Origin: Vitellaria paradoxa
Taxonomy: Eukaryota; Streptophyta; Magnoliopsida; Ericales; Sapotaceae
NCBI GenBank assembly: GCA_019916065.1
Contig: CM034239.1
Location: forward strand, 33,814,419 to 33,878,418
Reading direction: 5' to 3'
DNA: 64,000 nucleotides
Positions within the stretch are counted from its first letter, which is position 1. Every line of letters begins with the position of its first letter. The notes beneath the pieces are model-generated. The model saw only the letters and a program-made list of their open reading frames with translations. It searched no databases and was not told the origin of the DNA. Positions 47,625 to 60,199 of this stretch are shown one piece after another. The translations under genes were made by a program, and so were the position numbers.

Positions 47625-47817
47625 AATAAACAATGTAAATACAATTTTGATACAAGAACTTACTTGATACAAATGACTAGACTTGATACATCAGAGATAG
47701 CAGGATAAAGGATAGAAAGTTTTGAGGGAGGTGAAACAGAGAAGTTTTGGTTTTCAGAAGGGTTTCTGAAATTTTTTCCCAATTTCTCCGAATGCCCTCA
47801 GTGTTTACTCCCTTCTC

Positions 47818-47825
47818 CTTTTATA
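47818..47825 (-). promoter_or_regulatory. Viral TATA box of C6
   Basis: TATAAAAG on the minus strand in the conserved context. It faces the C6 leader and the movement-protein part. Confidence 0.8.
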
Positions 47826-48077
47826 GAGAAGAAAAGGAATCAGGCTACAGTTTTTCCCGTGATGGGTACTGATAAAGAGCCTGACTTCTTTTTACAAAGA
47901 TGACATAAAGTTTGACATAAAGTAAAGCTAAAGTTGATAAATACATAAAGTTGACATAAAGCTGAAAAAAGACATAAAGCTTGATAGCAATAGTCTCCTT
48001 GGCAGGTGAGACTTGATGTTCTTTTGTCATATCTTGATGAATGATTCCGGGCATGTGACTCTGCAGTAGCTTGATAA

Positions 48078-49517
48078 TCAATTTTTTGCTTTTGCTTTTG
48101 CTTTCTTCTTTTCCTTGATTGGTGCTGATGGAGTAGGATTATGGATGGGAGGAAGGATACCATAGCAGTCGTCTTCATTATCGTTGCCAAGATTGACTGA
48201 AGTGAAGCTTTCTGCCGAGTTGGAATCCTCACTTGATTCTTGTTCTGATAAAGATTCTAATGCAGCTAGTAATTGTTGTTTTAATTCCTTTTTTGATGCT
48301 GTAGCTGCAAGTTTTGACATATTCTGGCTTTTTTGGAGAAGGAATTGAGGGTTTGTTGATGTTGTTAGTACTGAATGTTGATGGAAATACTTGTCAATAG
48401 CCGCGGGAGTAACCCTGTCAATTTTAAATTGCTCCCACCATTTAACTTTAATTCTGCGGATGAGTGATGAAATGGTTGGTCCTTGATGAAAATATTCCCA
48501 TTGGATGATCCAGCAAGGGAAAATTGTTGGAAGAAATAGAATAAGATGAGGGAATTGGTTCATGGGAAAATGAGATGGGATTTTAAATCTGTCTTGATAA
48601 ATCTGGAGGCCTTGATGAGCTTGTTGGGGTAATATTTCTGGTAATGGCCCAAACATGTTCCACCATTCGATGAACCATGCTGGAAGATCTTGATGAAATT
48701 TGTTGTGGAAGTAAAACATCCAAGAATGTCTGAATGTTTTATTTTGATGATAAAAGGTGTGATACCAGGCTTTTTGATAATCCCAGTAATTATAGGTGGA
48801 TGGAACAAAATGTTGAGAAAACTGGCGGAATTGGTTTGGATGTCCTCCCCAGTCTTCAAAAGATAAGATCTTGATAATTTGGCAGGTTGAATAGGCTATT
48901 TGGGTTTGGTCAAACTTATCTGGATAATGTTTAAATGATACTGATTCAGTGTCAATCAGTATGAATTCATAAAATTTTTGGGTTTTCATGGAATTTGAAG
49001 TTATAAAATGGTTGTTTGGAAGAAATACGGTTTGGAGAAGATCATGGATAGCTTGATAATTGGGTGGATTTGTGAATGGGTTTTCATATTCTTGAGATAA
49101 TCGGGTAATAATATAGGTTTGTGGTTTGGGAAAATATTGTGATTTTGATGATAGGGAAACTTGAGAAATTGGTGTGGGGTTTGCCGACACCACCACATTT
49201 TTTGATGAAGAGGCTATGGGGCCAAGAGCCACCATAGATGATGAAGAGGGACGTGTAGCCACCTCTTTTGATGATCCCGTTGTGACTGTTTGAGCAAAGC
49301 TCTTATTAGCCACTTGGCTTAATATCTGTTGTTGTTGTCTTTCTTCTTCCATTAACTGGGTATACCAGTCAGTGGGAGATAATGGAAGGACCCTGGGAAT
49401 GGTAGTTGGTAAGGGTGTGGTTTGACTAGATGATGGTTTGATAGGTACCATGGCATATGATTCTTTTGATATTGGTTGTTGGGTTGATGAAGAGGGTCTA
49501 ATAGGTTTAGGAGGCAT
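48078..49517 (-). CDS. ORF2 protein of unknown function, nearly intact (C6)
   Basis: A 479-codon frame with start at 49517, inside the ORF1 end (11-nt overlap). It matches C3 ORF2 along its full length, except for about a dozen residues near 48530-48550 where a compensated pair of indels changes the local reading from FYFFQQFSLAW to ILFLPTIFPCW. The Ser/Thr-rich N-terminus, aromatic middle, acidic stretch and Lys/Ala tail are all present. Function unknown. Confidence 0.8.
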   Translation of the reverse strand: MPPKPIRPSSSTQQPISKESYAMVPIKPSSSQTTPLPTTIPRVLPLSPTDWYTQLMEEERQQQQILSQVANKSFAQTVTTGSSKEVATRPSSSSMVALGPIASSSKNVVVSANPTPISQVSLSSKSQYFPKPQTYIITRLSQEYENPFTNPPNYQAIHDLLQTVFLPNNHFITSNSMKTQKFYEFILIDTESVSFKHYPDKFDQTQIAYSTCQIIKILSFEDWGGHPNQFRQFSQHFVPSTYNYWDYQKAWYHTFYHQNKTFRHSWMFYFHNKFHQDLPAWFIEWWNMFGPLPEILPQQAHQGLQIYQDRFKIPSHFPMNQFPHLILFLPTIFPCWIIQWEYFHQGPTISSLIRRIKVKWWEQFKIDRVTPAAIDKYFHQHSVLTTSTNPQFLLQKSQNMSKLAATASKKELKQQLLAALESLSEQESSEDSNSAESFTSVNLGNDNEDDCYGILPPIHNPTPSAPIKEKKKAKAKAKN

Positions 49518-51960
49518 GGTTTCCCTGCAAGAATTCACGGGTAAGGAAATCAGGGATGGAATTTGCTTCTCCTTTGATGTATTCAATTTTGTAATCAAAA
49601 ACTGATAAAATAGCTTGCCATCTTGCAAAAATCTGTTTTGATGCAATGTTTTGAACATCTTTTTGTAAAACATGCTTGGCAGCTTTACAATCAATTCTGA
49701 TTAAAAATTCTTGATTTAATAAATCACTTTGAAATTTTTGAATGCATAATACAATAGATAAAATTTCTTTTTTAATAGTGCTATAATTCTTCTGGGCATT
49801 AGTCCATGTTCCTGATGTAAACCGGACTAATTGTTCTTGATGGTGACCAGGAAGACGTTGTTTTAGAATACCACCGTATCCTAAATCTGATGCATCAGTT
49901 TCTACAATTTTATAGGCTAGAGGGTTTGCTATATGCAGACATGGCAAAGACTTAAGATGTTGCTTAAGTTGTTTGATAATTTGGGTATGCTGAGGAGACC
50001 ATGGAGGAGGATTTTTCTTAAGCCTCTCTCTTAATGGAGCAGCAATGATACTAAGTTTTTGATAATATTCTGAGATATAATTGAGGCTCCCTAAAAACCT
50101 CTGAAGTTGTTTTTTATCCTTAATTTCATTAGGAAATTTACTTGCAAATTCTAAGGCTCTTTCAATTGGAGTAATTGTACCTTGATCAATGTAATGTCCA
50201 AGGAATCTTATCCTTGTTTGAAAGAGATTGATTTTTGTTGGAGAAAGCACTAAACCATTCTTCTTTATAATATAAAGAAAAGTATTTAAATGCTTCCAAT
50301 GAGATTGAATACTATTTGAGAAATTAATATATCATCAATGTATACTATTGAAAAGTCAGTATATGGGATTAAAGATGTCATTCATGATTTTTTGAAATTC
50401 ACTTGGAGCATTTTTAATCCAAAAGGCATTACATTCCATTCATATTGTCCAAAAGGGACAGTGAATGCTGTTTTATATTTATCTGATTCTGAGATTTGAA
50501 TTTGCCAAAATCCAGATTTTAAATCAAATTTTGAATATATTTTAGCATGTACAAGTCTTTGGAGGAGGTCTTGCTTGTTAGGGATTGGATATCTTATCCA
50601 TTGCAAAACATCGTTCAAAGGCTTGTAATTTATTACTAGCCTTGGAGTTCCTCTTTCTATTTCAGCATTTTTATTCACATAGAAAGCAGCACAACTCCAG
50701 GGAGATTTGGATGGTCTTATTAGTTTTTTATCTAATAAATCTTGGATTTCTTTTTTACAGTAATCCAAAAGTTCTTGATTCATTTGGATAGGTCTGGCTT
50801 TTGTTTTAATTTTGATTCTTGAAAATCCTTGATATAGGGAAGGGTAACGATATGGCTTTTCCTATTCCAAAATGCATTTGGGATGGTGGAAGAAGCTTCT
50901 TTAATTATTTTAGTCTTTAAAATTCTCGATTGCTAATTTCAACTGGCTATCTTGAAGTTGAATTTTGATTTGTTGACATACCTTTTCTTGTTTTAGGAGC
51001 ATTAAATGTTTTTCTTTTGATATGATTTTTGAGATATTATTTATCTGGGTTTTTTCTATAGCTATATCTTTTAAAATATTCAAATCTTTAATATTTGGAG
51101 GATTAAGAAATTCAAATATAATTTCTTGGTCAAATATATTGGTAGAAATTCCTTTAGGAGATACGTCATGGGTTGGATAAGATTTAAGAAAGGTGTTCCT
51201 AATATTACTTCTCTATTTAAATCTTTTACTAAAATAAATGGAGTCTTTATGCATATATTTTGATTACATACATGAGCTTTGTTAATTTATATTTGACTTT
51301 TAATGGCATACCATTGGCAGATGATAGTCTTTCTTTTGTTGGTTCAAAATATTTTATGGGTACTAATCCTTCCTGTATACAGTTAAGGTCAGCACCAGAA
51401 TCAAAGAGTGCAGTAGTATTAATAGTGTATTCTTTATTAATTACAATTTTTAATTTTACATTCCATTTTTGATAAGATATCTGGGTTAATAGGAAAATAT
51501 CATCTTTTTTATGTTCTTTATTATGGGTTAACATGGTTTCTTGATCGGAAGTTGAGGTTATAGTATCCTGATGTTGATTTTTTAGAAGTTAATACTTGTC
51601 TTGTTAATTCTTGAATCTCTAATTTTGATAAGCCTAATTCTTGTTTTAAAATCTTAATTTCTTTTTGATCTCTTTTATTTCCAGTTTAATGTCTTCTATT
51701 GGAATTTTTTGTGATTTCTGTGGTTGTTTAGCCTTTTTAATATTGAATCTAGGTCATAACAGTTTTCTACAATCTTTTCTTTATTCTTCTTGTTTGTTGA
51801 AGGTTCTCTTTTAGTTTTAATAAATAATTTCTTTTTAGTTGAGGGTCTTCTATATCTTCAATCATTTCCATAATTAATTCTTGTTCTCTGGTAATAACAT
51901 TACAATGGCAGTTTTGCTTGATAGTTTTACTACTAGATGAATTATCAGATATTTCTGTAT
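49507..51960 (-). pseudogene. ORF1 C-terminal part (coiled coil, PR, RT, RNase H), C6
   Basis: On the minus strand the coiled-coil segment (from 51960), protease (FDSGAD near 51405), RT (open 50783-50382) and RNase H (open 50250-49507) follow in order. They are split by several single-base changes, including one near 50330 beside the YIDD motif. It has no start codon of its own; it is the other half of the permuted C6 ORF1. Confidence 0.88.
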
Positions 51961-51972
51961 CATCTGTATTTT

Positions 51973-52407
51973 TATCAGTCATATTCCTCTTCATCTTATG
52001 ATTCTATTGAATTATTATAAACAAAAATTATCTTGGTATAGAACTCGTTTATCTATTACAAGACAAAGGATATCTGAAACTGACATTCATCAAACAAGAA
52101 TTTTAGAATCATTATTTATAAGTTATTTTTTCTTAAGAAAAAGAGAAAAATATTATTTAAACAAGATTAAGGAATTTTGTTATTAGATATAACTTTTACT
52201 TATCAGTCATATTCCTCTTCATCTTATGATTCTATTGAATTATTATAAACAAAAATTATCTTGGTATAGAACTCGTTTATCTATTACAAGACAAAGGATA
52301 TCTGAAACTGACATTCATCAAACAAGAATTTTAGAATCATTATTTATAAGAAAAAGAGAAAATATTATTTAGACAAGATCAAGGAACTTTGTTATTAGAT
52401 ATAACTT
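51973..52407 (+). repeat. Tandem duplication of the leader frame region (C7)
   Basis: TATCAGTCATATTCCTCTTC starts at 51973 and again at 52201, an offset of 228 bases. The second copy has lost about 17 bases near 52350. Confidence 0.88.
51998..52186 (+). CDS. Small leader frame (C7, first copy)
   Basis: The 62-codon leader frame, intact. A second, broken version starts at 52226 in the duplicated segment. Function unknown. Confidence 0.4.
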   Translation: MILLNYYKQKLSWYRTRLSITRQRISETDIHQTRILESLFISYFFLRKREKYYLNKIKEFCY

Positions 52408-52476
52408 TTATTTAGTAAATCATTTTGAATATTTTGTCATGCTTGCTTTACTATCTTGCTATTCCTGGGCTGTATT

Positions 52477-52489
52477 TGGTATCAGAGCC
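52477..52489 (+). promoter_or_regulatory. Primer binding site (C7)
   Basis: TGGTATCAGAGCC in the conserved context. Confidence 0.92.
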
Positions 52490-52714
52490 ATAGGTAGAGA
52501 GAATTAAGATATTCTAGAAACTTTGAATTTTTATTTTAGTTTACAAGATTTAGTAAACCTTGAACCTGACTCGGTGGGGAAACCCGATAGTCGCGTAGCC
52601 AGTTTAGGGCAATGTGTTGTAAGTCCCGTTTTTTAGGCGTAAATCGTTGACAGGCCTAGGGTGAAAGTTTTACTTAAGTTTTGTAAAATAAAATAACAAT
52701 TTAATTTTTCTATC

Positions 52715-55700
52715 ATGTCCTTTCTTGTCTAGATCTATGTCTAGGGCATCAAGTTCATCCCAAGATAGTACATAATAAATCAAGAAGAACAAAATATACA
52801 AAATCTACAACAACCTATATCAAACTGGAAAATCCCGAATGTTCCTATTAAAGAAGTTTATCACATCAAAAAATGGTCTTTTTCTTCTGATTATTCTATC
52901 AAGACAGTCGAACAAACTGTCCCATTCACCTCTGAATGTCAATCTATCAAACTCCTTGACTCTAGTATTATTAGAAAACATCAAGAAAAATATTCATATA
53001 TTCACTTTGGATTAGTTCAAATAGCTATCCAACCATTAACCAGAAGTGGATTAAATACATCAATTCTACTATGTCTTAGAGATCAAAGACATCGTAAATT
53101 TCAAGACTCTTTGCTAGGAGTTATTGAAACTAGCTTATATAATGGTCCCATATATTTTAACTGTTTTCCAAATTATCCGGTTTCTTTACATGATACTGGA
53201 ATATTAAACTCTCTCTGTATTAAAAATACAAACATCAGGATATGACATGGAACCTGGAAACATTCCCTTTTGCTGTAATTTATAAAATCCATTATAAAAC
53301 TATGACCACTATCATGGATCCTTTAGTTAAAACCATTAGCCCTAAAGGAGAAACAATCTTTTTCCAAACTCAAAAAGAAAACTCTAATTTAATAGTTCCA
53401 CAAACCATACTTTGGAGTGATATCAACCTCCCAGTAGAATGGGAATTAGAAGACCAAGTACCCGCCTCCAAAAATAGAAAACAAAAACTCCAACAAATTG
53501 AAGAACTCCCAAATGGATCTGTCAAACTTAAATTTTTATCTACAAAACTCTCTAATTTACAAATTAAAGAAGAAGGAGAAATACCTTTTCAAACAAAAAA
53601 TTTTCAATGAAACTTATCAACCTCCTAGATCCTCTTATTCTAGAGAACCTTATCAACCTCCAAGATCATCATATCAACCCCCGAGATCTTCTTGTTCCTC
53701 ATTCCAACATCAAGCAATTATGAACCTCTTAAGCTAATAGAGTTAGAATAGATCAACTATACCCCAACCTATCTACACGGATCAAATAAATCAACAAGAA
53801 AAAGATGATGAAGATAAATCCTCTGAACATATGTCCCCAACTCAATCTCAAATGCAAGACGACCCTCAAATATTTGTCATAGATAGAGAATTTATTATGG
53901 ATAAAAGTATATTAAAGAAAGATTTTGAATCATCTGAAAATAACCAAAAAGAGAATGGTTCTTATCAAACTTTGATGAAGTTGCCAGAATACCAATAAGA
54001 GAAAAATTTTACAAACATGTTGAAAATTATAAAACTCATTTTAGATTTTTTGATTGGTTTGAAAATTATGCTGCCAATAACTTCTATAAATTATCCTTTT
54101 ACAAAGAAATAAACGTTACTCAAAAACCCCAACAATGGAATACATCAGAAGGTATTAAACAATCTACCCATCCACCTCATGAAGAAATATCTGTTCAATA
54201 TAGAAATTCAATCATTAAGGCTTCACCTTATAAAATGAAATCACCATCAGAATCTGATATAACATCTAGAGATATACAAAAATCTTAGAACAGAATAACT
54301 TTACAAATCAAAATCTTAAAACAATTAGTGATCAATTAAACAGAATTGAAATAATTTACAAGAATCAGAACCTGCAATAAGTCAAAATTCACATCAAAAA
54401 CCCTTATTTATTCCTCATGAAATTCCTAAGAAAATCAATACTCAATTAAAAGATAAAGATCTAATACAAGATATAGATAATAAGATTAAAAAACTACAAA
54501 ACACATTGACTTTTATGGTTGCTCCTGAAACACCATCTCCATCAATAAAAGCTATCCACACGTTATCACAATTATCTGAGACAGAAGTTGAAGAAATATT
54601 AGAAACTTTTACTCCTCAAGATCAAACAATCAATATGGCCAGATGGAATCATAACAAACATAATACAAAACAAATAAAAAATTATTATCCAAGACCATCT
54701 TTCCCAGATCAACAATATGAAGAATTAGTTGAACCAACTCAATTTTTCAAAGGTACTGGAATCTATAAATGGAATTTAGATGGATTAACAGAATATCAAA
54801 AGATTAATAAATTACAAGAAATGACAATGGTTGCAAGCGCTTATAAAATGAAAAAAACAATGTTCTGATAAAGCCGTAGCAGAAATTCTTATATCAGGAT
54901 TTTCTGGAAGACTCAAAACTTGGTGGGATAAATATCTTACTGAATCAGAAAAAGATAATATATTAAATGCTATCAAAACTGATGAATTTAATGAACCTAT
55001 CAAAGTTGAAGATGAAAATGATAATCCAACAATAATAGAAGATGCTGTTAATACCCTAATATTTTCTATTGTCAAATATTTTATAGGAAACACATCAAAA
55101 ATTGAAGAAAGATCGTCCATAATCTTAACAAACTTAAAATGTCCAAAACTTCAAGACTATCACTGGTATGAAGAAACATTTTTAACAAAACTTGGAATGA
55201 GAGATGACCAGCGTCTCCCGTTCTGGAAAGAAAAATTCATTGATGGATTACCAAGATTATTTGCTGAAAAAGTAAAAACTAGATTAAGAGAACAAAATGA
55301 AGGCATAATACCTTATGAACATTTAACATTTCCAGATATATCAGACACTATAAAAGACATAGCATTTGAAATTTGTACTAATTTTCAATTAAACCAAAGA
55401 TTACAAAGAGAATTAACACAATCACATAAAGAGTTAGGCACATTCTGTGAACAATTTGGACTAGCCAAACAAAACTTACCTCCATCAAGAAAACATAAAA
55501 AACATAAAAAGCTAATACCAAACCCTATCATAAAAAGAAAAGACAACCTAGTCAAGATAATTTTTACAAAAAACCTTACAAAAATAAATCAACTCATTTC
55601 CAACATAAGAAAAAATCAAAAAGCCTATTAACAATCAGAAAATACCCCCAACATGTTATAAATGTGGAAAAATAGGACATTATAAAAATAATTGCCCATT

Positions 55701-58303
55701 AAAAGGTAAAATAAACTCTTTAGATATTGATGAACACCTCAAAAAACAATTAGAAAGTATTAATGTTAAATAATTCTGAATCAGAATATGAAAAATCAAA
55801 CTCTCAAGATGATTTTGAAATAGATAATATTACATCATCAACTGAATCTAATACAGAAATATCTGATAATTCATCTAGTAGCAAAACTATAAGCAAAACT
55901 GCCATTGTAATGTTATTACCTAGAGAACAAGAATTAATTATGGAAATGATTGAAGATATAGAAGACCCTCAACTGAAAAGAAATTATTTATTAAAATTAA
56001 AAGAAAACCTTCAACAAACTAAGAAGAATCAAGAAAAGGTAGTAGGAAACTTGTTATGATCTAGATTCAATATTAAAAAGGCTAAACAACCCCAGAAATC
56101 ACAAAAAATTCCAATAGAAGACATTAAACTTGATATAAAAGAAATCAAAAGAAATTAAGACTTTAAAACAGGAATTAGGATTATCAAAATCAGAAATTCA
56201 AGAATTAACAAGACAAGTATTAATTCTAAAAATCAACATCAGGATACTATAGCCTCAACTTCCGATCAAGAAACCTATGTTAACCCATAATAAAGAACAT
56301 AAAAAAGATGATATTTTCCTATTAACCCAGATATCTTATCAAAAATGGAATGTAAAATTAAAAATCGTAATTAATAAAGAATATACTATTAATACTACTG
56401 CACTCTTTGATTCTGGTGCTGACCTTAACTGTATACAGGAAGGACTAGTACCCATAAAATATTTTGAAACAACAAAAGAAAGACTATCATCTGCTAATGG
56501 TATGCCATTAAAAGTAAATATAAATTAACAAAAGCTCATGTATGTAATCAAAACATATGTATAAAGACTCCATTTATTTTAGTAAAAGATTTAAATAGAG
56601 AAGTAATATTAGGAACACCTTTCTTAAATCTTATTCAACCCATGACGGTATCTCCTAAAGGAATTTCTACTAATATATTTGACCAAGAATTATATTTGAA
56701 TTTCTTAATCCTCCAAATATTAAAGATTTAAATATTTTAAAAGATATAGCTATAGAAAAAACCCAGATAAATAGTATCTCAAAAATCATATCAAAAGAAA
56801 AACATCTAATGCTCCTAAAACAAGAAAAGGTATGTCAACAAATCAAAATTCAACTTCAAGATAGCCAGTTGAAATTGGCAATTGAAAATTTTAAAATAAA
56901 TAATCAAAGAAGTTTCTTCCTCCATCCCAAATGCATTTTGGAATAGAAAAGCCATATAGTTACTCTCCCTTATATTAAAGACTTTCAAGAATCAAAAATT
57001 AAGACAAAAGCCAGACCTATCCAAATGAATCAAGAACTTTTGGATTACTGTAAAAAAGAAATCCAAGATTTATTAGATAAAAAACTAATAAGACCATCCA
57101 AATCTCCCTGGAGTTGTGCTGCTTTCTATGTGAATAAAAATGCTGAAATAGAAAGAGGAACTCCAAGGCTAGTAATAAATTACAAGCCTTTGAACGATGT
57201 TTTGCAGTGGATAAGATATCCAATCCCTAACAAGCAAGACCTCCTCCAAAGACTTGTACATGCTAAAATATATTCAAAATTTGATTTAAAATCTGGATTT
57301 TGGCAAATTCAGATCTCAGAATCAGATAAATATAAAACCGCATTCACTGTCCCTTTTGGACAATATGAATGGAATGTAATGCCTTTTGGATTAAAAAATG
57401 CTCCAAGTGAATTTCAAAAAATCATGAATGACATCTTTAATCCATATACTGACTTTCTCAATAGTATACATTGATGATATATTAATTTTCTCAAATAGTA
57501 TTCAATCTCATTGGAAGCATTTAAATACTTTTCTTTATATTATAAAGAAGAATGGTTTAGTGCTTTCTCCAACAAAAATCAATCTCTTTCAAACAAGGAT
57601 AAGATTCCTTGGACATTACATTGATCAAGGAACAATTACTCCAATTGAAAGAGCCTTAGAATTTGCAAGTAAATTTCCTAATGAAATTAAGGATAAAAAA
57701 CAACTTCAGAGGTTTTTAGGGAGCCTCAATTATATCTCAGAATACTATCAAAAACTTAGTATCATTGCTGCTCCATTAAGAGAGAGGCTTAAGAAAAATC
57801 CTCCTCCATGGTCTCCTCAGCATACCCAAATTATCAAACAACTTAAACAACATCTTAAGTCTTTGCCATGTCTGCATATAGCAAACCCTCTAGCCTATAA
57901 AATTGTAGAAACTGATGCATCAGATTTAGGATACGGTGGTATTCTAAAACAACGTCTTCCTGGTCACCATCAAGAACAATTAGTCCGATTTACATCAGGA
58001 ACATGGACTAATGCCCAGAAGAATTATAGCACTATTAAAAAAGAAATTTTATCTATTGTATTATGCATTCAAAAATTTCAAAGTGATTTATTAAATCAAG
58101 AATTTTTAATCAGAATTGATTGTAAAGCTGCCAAGCATGTTTTACAAAAAGATGTTCAAAACATTGCATCAAAACAGATTTTTGCAAGATGGCAAGCTAT
58201 TTTATCAGTTTTTGATTACAAAATTGAATACATCAAAGGAGAAGCAAATTCCATCCCTGATTTCCTTACCCGTGAATTCTTGCAGGGAAACCATGCCTCC
58301 TAA
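52715..58303 (+). pseudogene. ORF1 polyprotein pseudogene (C7)
   Basis: Collinear with C1 ORF1. An extra C falls two codons after the ATG (near 52719) and a base is lost near 52771, so the polyprotein start is lost at once. More breaks lie near 53215, 53465, 53604, 53700, 53735, 53948, 54082, 54282, 54850, 55521, 55620, 55756, 55891, 56275, 56515, 56688, 56897 and 57456. The longest open pieces are 55197-55631 (coat protein), 57025-57474 (RT) and 57428-58303 (end of RT with YIDD, and RNase H). Confidence 0.9.
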
Positions 58304-59737
58304 ACCTATTAGACCCTCTTCATCAACCCAACAACCAATATCAAAAGAATCATATGCCATGGTACCTATCAAACCATCATCTAGTCAAACCACACCCTTA
58401 CCAACTACCATTCCCAGGGTCCTTCCATTATCTCCAACTGACTGGTATACCCAGTTAATGGAAGAAGAAAGACAGCAGCAACAGATATTAAGCCAAGTGG
58501 CTAATAAGAGCTTTGCTCAAACAGTCACAACGGGATCATCAAAAGAGGTGGCTACACGTCCCTCTTCATCATCTATGGTGGCTCTTGGCCCCATAGCCTC
58601 TTCATTCATCAAAAAATGTGGTGGTGTCGGCAAACCCCACACCAATTTCTCAAGTTTCCCTATCATCAAAATCACAATATTTTCCCCAAACCACAAACCT
58701 ATATTATTACCCGATTAGTCTCAAGAATATGAAAACCCATTCACAAATCCACCCAATTATCAAGCTATCCATGATCTTCTCCAAACCGTATTTCTTCCAA
58801 ACAACCATTTTATAACTTCAAATTCCATGAAAACCCAAAAATTTTATGAATTCATACTGATTGACACTGAATCAGTATCATTTAAACATTATCCAGATAA
58901 GTTGACCAAACCCAAATAGCCTATTCAACCTGCCAAATTATCAAGATCTTATCTTTTGAAGACTGGGGAGGACATCCAAACCAATTCCGCCAGTTTTCTC
59001 AACATTTTGTTCCATCCACCTATAATTACTGGGATTATCAAAAAGCCTGGTATCACACCTTTTATCATCAAAATAAAACATTCAGACATTCTTGGATGTT
59101 TTACTTCCACAACAAATTTCATCAAGATCTTCCAGCATGGTTCATCGAATGGTGGAACATGTTTGGGCCATTACCAGAAATATTACCCCAACAAGCTCAT
59201 CAAGGCCTCCAGATTTATCAAGACAGATTTAAAATCCCATCTCATTTTCCCATGAACCAATTCCCTCATCTATTCTATTTCTTCCAACAATTTTCCCTTG
59301 CCTGGATCATCCAATGGGAATATTTTCATCAAGGACCAACCATTTCATCACTCATCCGCAGAATTAAAGTTAAATGGTGGGAGCAATTTAAAATTGACAG
59401 GGTTACTCCCGCGGCTATTGACAAGTATTTCCATCAACATTCAGTACTAACAACATCAACAAACCCTCAGTTCCTTCTCCAAAAAAGCCAGAATATGTCA
59501 AAACTTGCAGCTACAGCATCAAAAAAGGAATTAAAACAACAATTATTAGCTGCATTAGAATCTTTATCAGAACAAGAATCAAGTGAGGATTCCAACTCGG
59601 CAGAAAGCTTCACTTCAGTCAATCTTGGCAATGATAATGAAGACGACTGCTATGGTATCCTTCCTCCCATCCATAATCCTACTCCATCAGCACCAATCAA
59701 GGAAAAGAAGAAAGCAAAAGCAAAAGCAAAAAATTGA
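58293..59737 (+). pseudogene. ORF2 pseudogene (C7)
   Basis: The start at 58293 overlaps the ORF1 stop by 11 nt. A 4-base insertion near 58604 and single-base changes near 58685, 58718 and 58903 break the N-terminal half. From about 59096 the aromatic-rich middle and the C-terminus are open to the normal stop at 59737. Confidence 0.88.
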
Positions 59738-59990
59738 TTATCAAGCTACTGCAGAATCACATGCCCGGAATCATTCATCAAGCTATGACAAAAGAACATC
59801 AAGTCTCACCTGCCAAGGAGACTATTGCTATCAAGCTTTATGTCATTTTTCAGCTTTATGTCAACTTTATGTATTTATCAACTTTAGCTTTAGCTTTATG
59901 TCAAACTTTATGTCATCTTTGTAAAAAGAAGTCAGGCTCTTTATCAGTACCCATCACGGGAAAAACTGTAGCCTGATTCCTTTTCTTCTC

Positions 59991-59998
59991 TATAAAAG
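59991..59998 (+). promoter_or_regulatory. Viral TATA box at the end of C7
   Basis: TATAAAAG in the conserved context. It faces C8. Confidence 0.8.
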
Positions 59999-60193
59999 GA
60001 GAAGGGAGCAAACACTGAGGGCATTCGGAGAAATTGGGAAAAAATTTCAGAACCCTTCTGAAAACCCAAAACTTCTCTGTTTCACCTCCCTCAAAACTTC
60101 CTATCCTTTATTCCTGCTATCTCTGATGTATCAAGTCTAGCTATTTATATCAAGTAAGTTCTTGTATCAAAGTTGTATTTACACTTGTTTATT

Positions 60194-60199
60194 AATAAA
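60194..60199 (+). terminator. Viral poly(A) signal of C7
   Basis: AATAAA in the conserved context. Confidence 0.75.

Larger units (their letters stand above)
44058..51960 (-). mobile_element. Endogenous caulimovirid copy C6, inverted and circularly permuted
   Basis: Read on the minus strand from 51960, the order is: end of coat protein/coiled coil, protease, RT, RNase H, ORF2, TATA box, poly(A) signal, leader, primer binding site, movement protein, linker, coat protein up to about 44152. This is one whole genome opened inside the coat-protein region. Relative to C1 only about 203 bp (17123-17325) are absent, including the zinc knuckle. The right end is fused to the start of C7 at 51960/51961. 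Confidence 0.9.

Noticed and set aside
51767..51994. 75-codon minus-strand frame crossing the C6/C7 fusion
   Set aside because: It joins antisense C7 leader to the C6 coiled-coil region by chance and has no homologue outside this junction.
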